This document shows positions 63,466 to 64,000 of a stretch of DNA of 64,000 nt, one piece after another. Within the stretch, counting starts at the first letter, position 1. Each line of letters opens with the position of its first letter. The notes beneath the pieces were generated by a model. It had not been told where the DNA came from and searched no databases. It saw only the letters and a program-made list of their open reading frames with translations. The stretch spans positions 1 through 64,000 of the forward strand of contig SCUS01000187.1 of assembly GCA_004297725.1 (NCBI GenBank), read 5' to 3'. This stretch comes from Myxococcaceae bacterium (GTDB lineage: Bacteria; Myxococcota_A; Polyangia; Polyangiales; Ga0077539). The translations under genes and the position numbers were made by a program.

Positions 63466-64000
63466 GCTCGTCGCCGCGCTCCCTGGCGTGGGCGCTCGCG
63501 CTCGCGGCGTGCGGTGACGCCGCGACGGTCGTGCCCGAGGACGGCGGCTCGCACCTCGACGCGCCCGCGCTGACGGACCTCGCGACCTCGATGGACACGC
63601 CCGCGCCGACGGACGCGCCCGCGCCGATGGACAGCCCGCCGCCGATGGACAGCCCGCCGCCGATGGATAGCCCGCCGCCGATGGACGCCGGGCGGCCCGA
63701 GGCCGGCGCGGACGTACCGACGAGGGACGCGGCGGCGTCCGACGTGCCGCTGCGGACGGACCTCGGGGGCGATGCGCCGACGACGGATGTGCCTGCGCGA
63801 CCCGACGGCGGCGCGCCGGTGACGTTTCGCCTCGCGGTGATCAGCGACCTCAACGACAGCTACGGCGCGACCACGTACTCGAGCACCGTACGCGCGGCGG
63901 TGGGCGCGCTCACCGGGCGCATCCGTCCCGACCTGGTGCTGGTCACCGGCGACATGGTGGCGGGGCAGAGGGCCGGGCTCGACTACGCCGCGATGTGGGC
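63462..64000 (+). CDS. Metallophosphoesterase lipoprotein (3' end outside the window)
   Basis: A partial gene with 179 complete codons visible. It overlaps the upstream stop by 4 bases. The signal ends at lipobox LAAC (C17). A long linker follows with three MDSPPP repeats (18-base DNA units at about 63620-63680). The last 50 residues visible are the start of a calcineurin-like phosphoesterase: FRLAVISDLNDSYG and VLVTGDMVAG. The first motif has DLN where most members have D-x-H. The other phosphatase lipoprotein at 9268-10710 is only distantly similar. Confidence 0.8.
   Translation, partial: MSSSPRSLAWALALAACGDAATVVPEDGGSHLDAPALTDLATSMDTPAPTDAPAPMDSPPPMDSPPPMDSPPPMDAGRPEAGADVPTRDAAASDVPLRTDLGGDAPTTDVPARPDGGAPVTFRLAVISDLNDSYGATTYSSTVRAAVGALTGRIRPDLVLVTGDMVAGQRAGLDYAAMW

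Overview
The window looks like a chromosomal segment of a predatory or social myxobacterium of the Polyangiales type (Myxococcota). This is inferred from very high GC, many eukaryotic-type Ser/Thr kinases with C-terminal membrane anchors, a kinase-sigma54 activator fusion, many lipoproteins with Asp/Ala/Gly/Thr-rich linkers after the lipobox, MopE-like and Cys-rich surface proteins, and one C-terminus that fits the MYXO-CTERM sorting pattern. No plasmid, phage or transposase gene was recognised.

Layout. 1-4050: a four-gene block in the order radical SAM/SPASM maturase, substrate-like lipoprotein, substrate-like lipoprotein, radical SAM/SPASM maturase. The two lipoproteins share a zinc-ribbon N-terminus, a lipobox at the same residue, and a periodic Tyr-Gly-x-Pro-Pro motif. 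This is the best candidate for an undescribed system: a ribosomally made, radical-SAM-modified exported lipoprotein. 4167-9016: a minus-strand relay of hybrid histidine kinase, CheY-like regulator and second hybrid kinase, visibly lower in GC than its surroundings. 9268-10710: a phosphatase lipoprotein, followed by a palindromic repeat element. 11047-15366: a minus-strand operon of AI-2E-family transporter, PaaG-like isomerase and a membrane alkaline-phosphatase-superfamily enzyme. 15480-16717: small proteins and tRNA-Ser(GCU). 16761-21504: plus-strand SGNH esterase, FGE-like lipoprotein, Ser/Thr kinase and PEGA protein. 21505-28827: minus-strand small lipoproteins, a 1675-residue kinase-AAA-TPR-GAF-sigma54 activator and a degenerate HtrA-like protein.

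29002-32563: membrane sensor kinase plus a receiver-kinase that has lost its C-terminal receiver; a remnant of that receiver is still readable. 32618-35845: a lipoprotein with a phage-type S74 chaperone domain, a five-bladed tachylectin-like propeller, a methyltransferase and a small lipoprotein. 35881-36150: a long imperfect inverted repeat. 36195-39001: hrpB and a yjbQ-family gene. 39133-44915: wax-ester-synthase-like acyltransferase, UvrD-like helicase with an unusual N-terminus, and a pseudokinase, apparently one operon. 44932-48624: an orphan VgrG facing that operon, then a Ser/Thr kinase and ybeY. 48632-53215: a cytochrome P450 with palindromic operator-like sites upstream, a lipoprotein alpha/beta hydrolase and a K+ channel. 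53373-64000: large secreted or surface proteins, namely a Cys-rich/Gly-rich lipoprotein, a 1539-residue metzincin lipoprotein, a Cys-rich lipoprotein, a MYXO-CTERM phosphodiester glycosidase and a truncated phosphoesterase lipoprotein at the window edge.

All functions are read from motifs and domain order. No database search was run, and start sites were chosen by Shine-Dalgarno spacing, signal-peptide position and overlap with neighbours.
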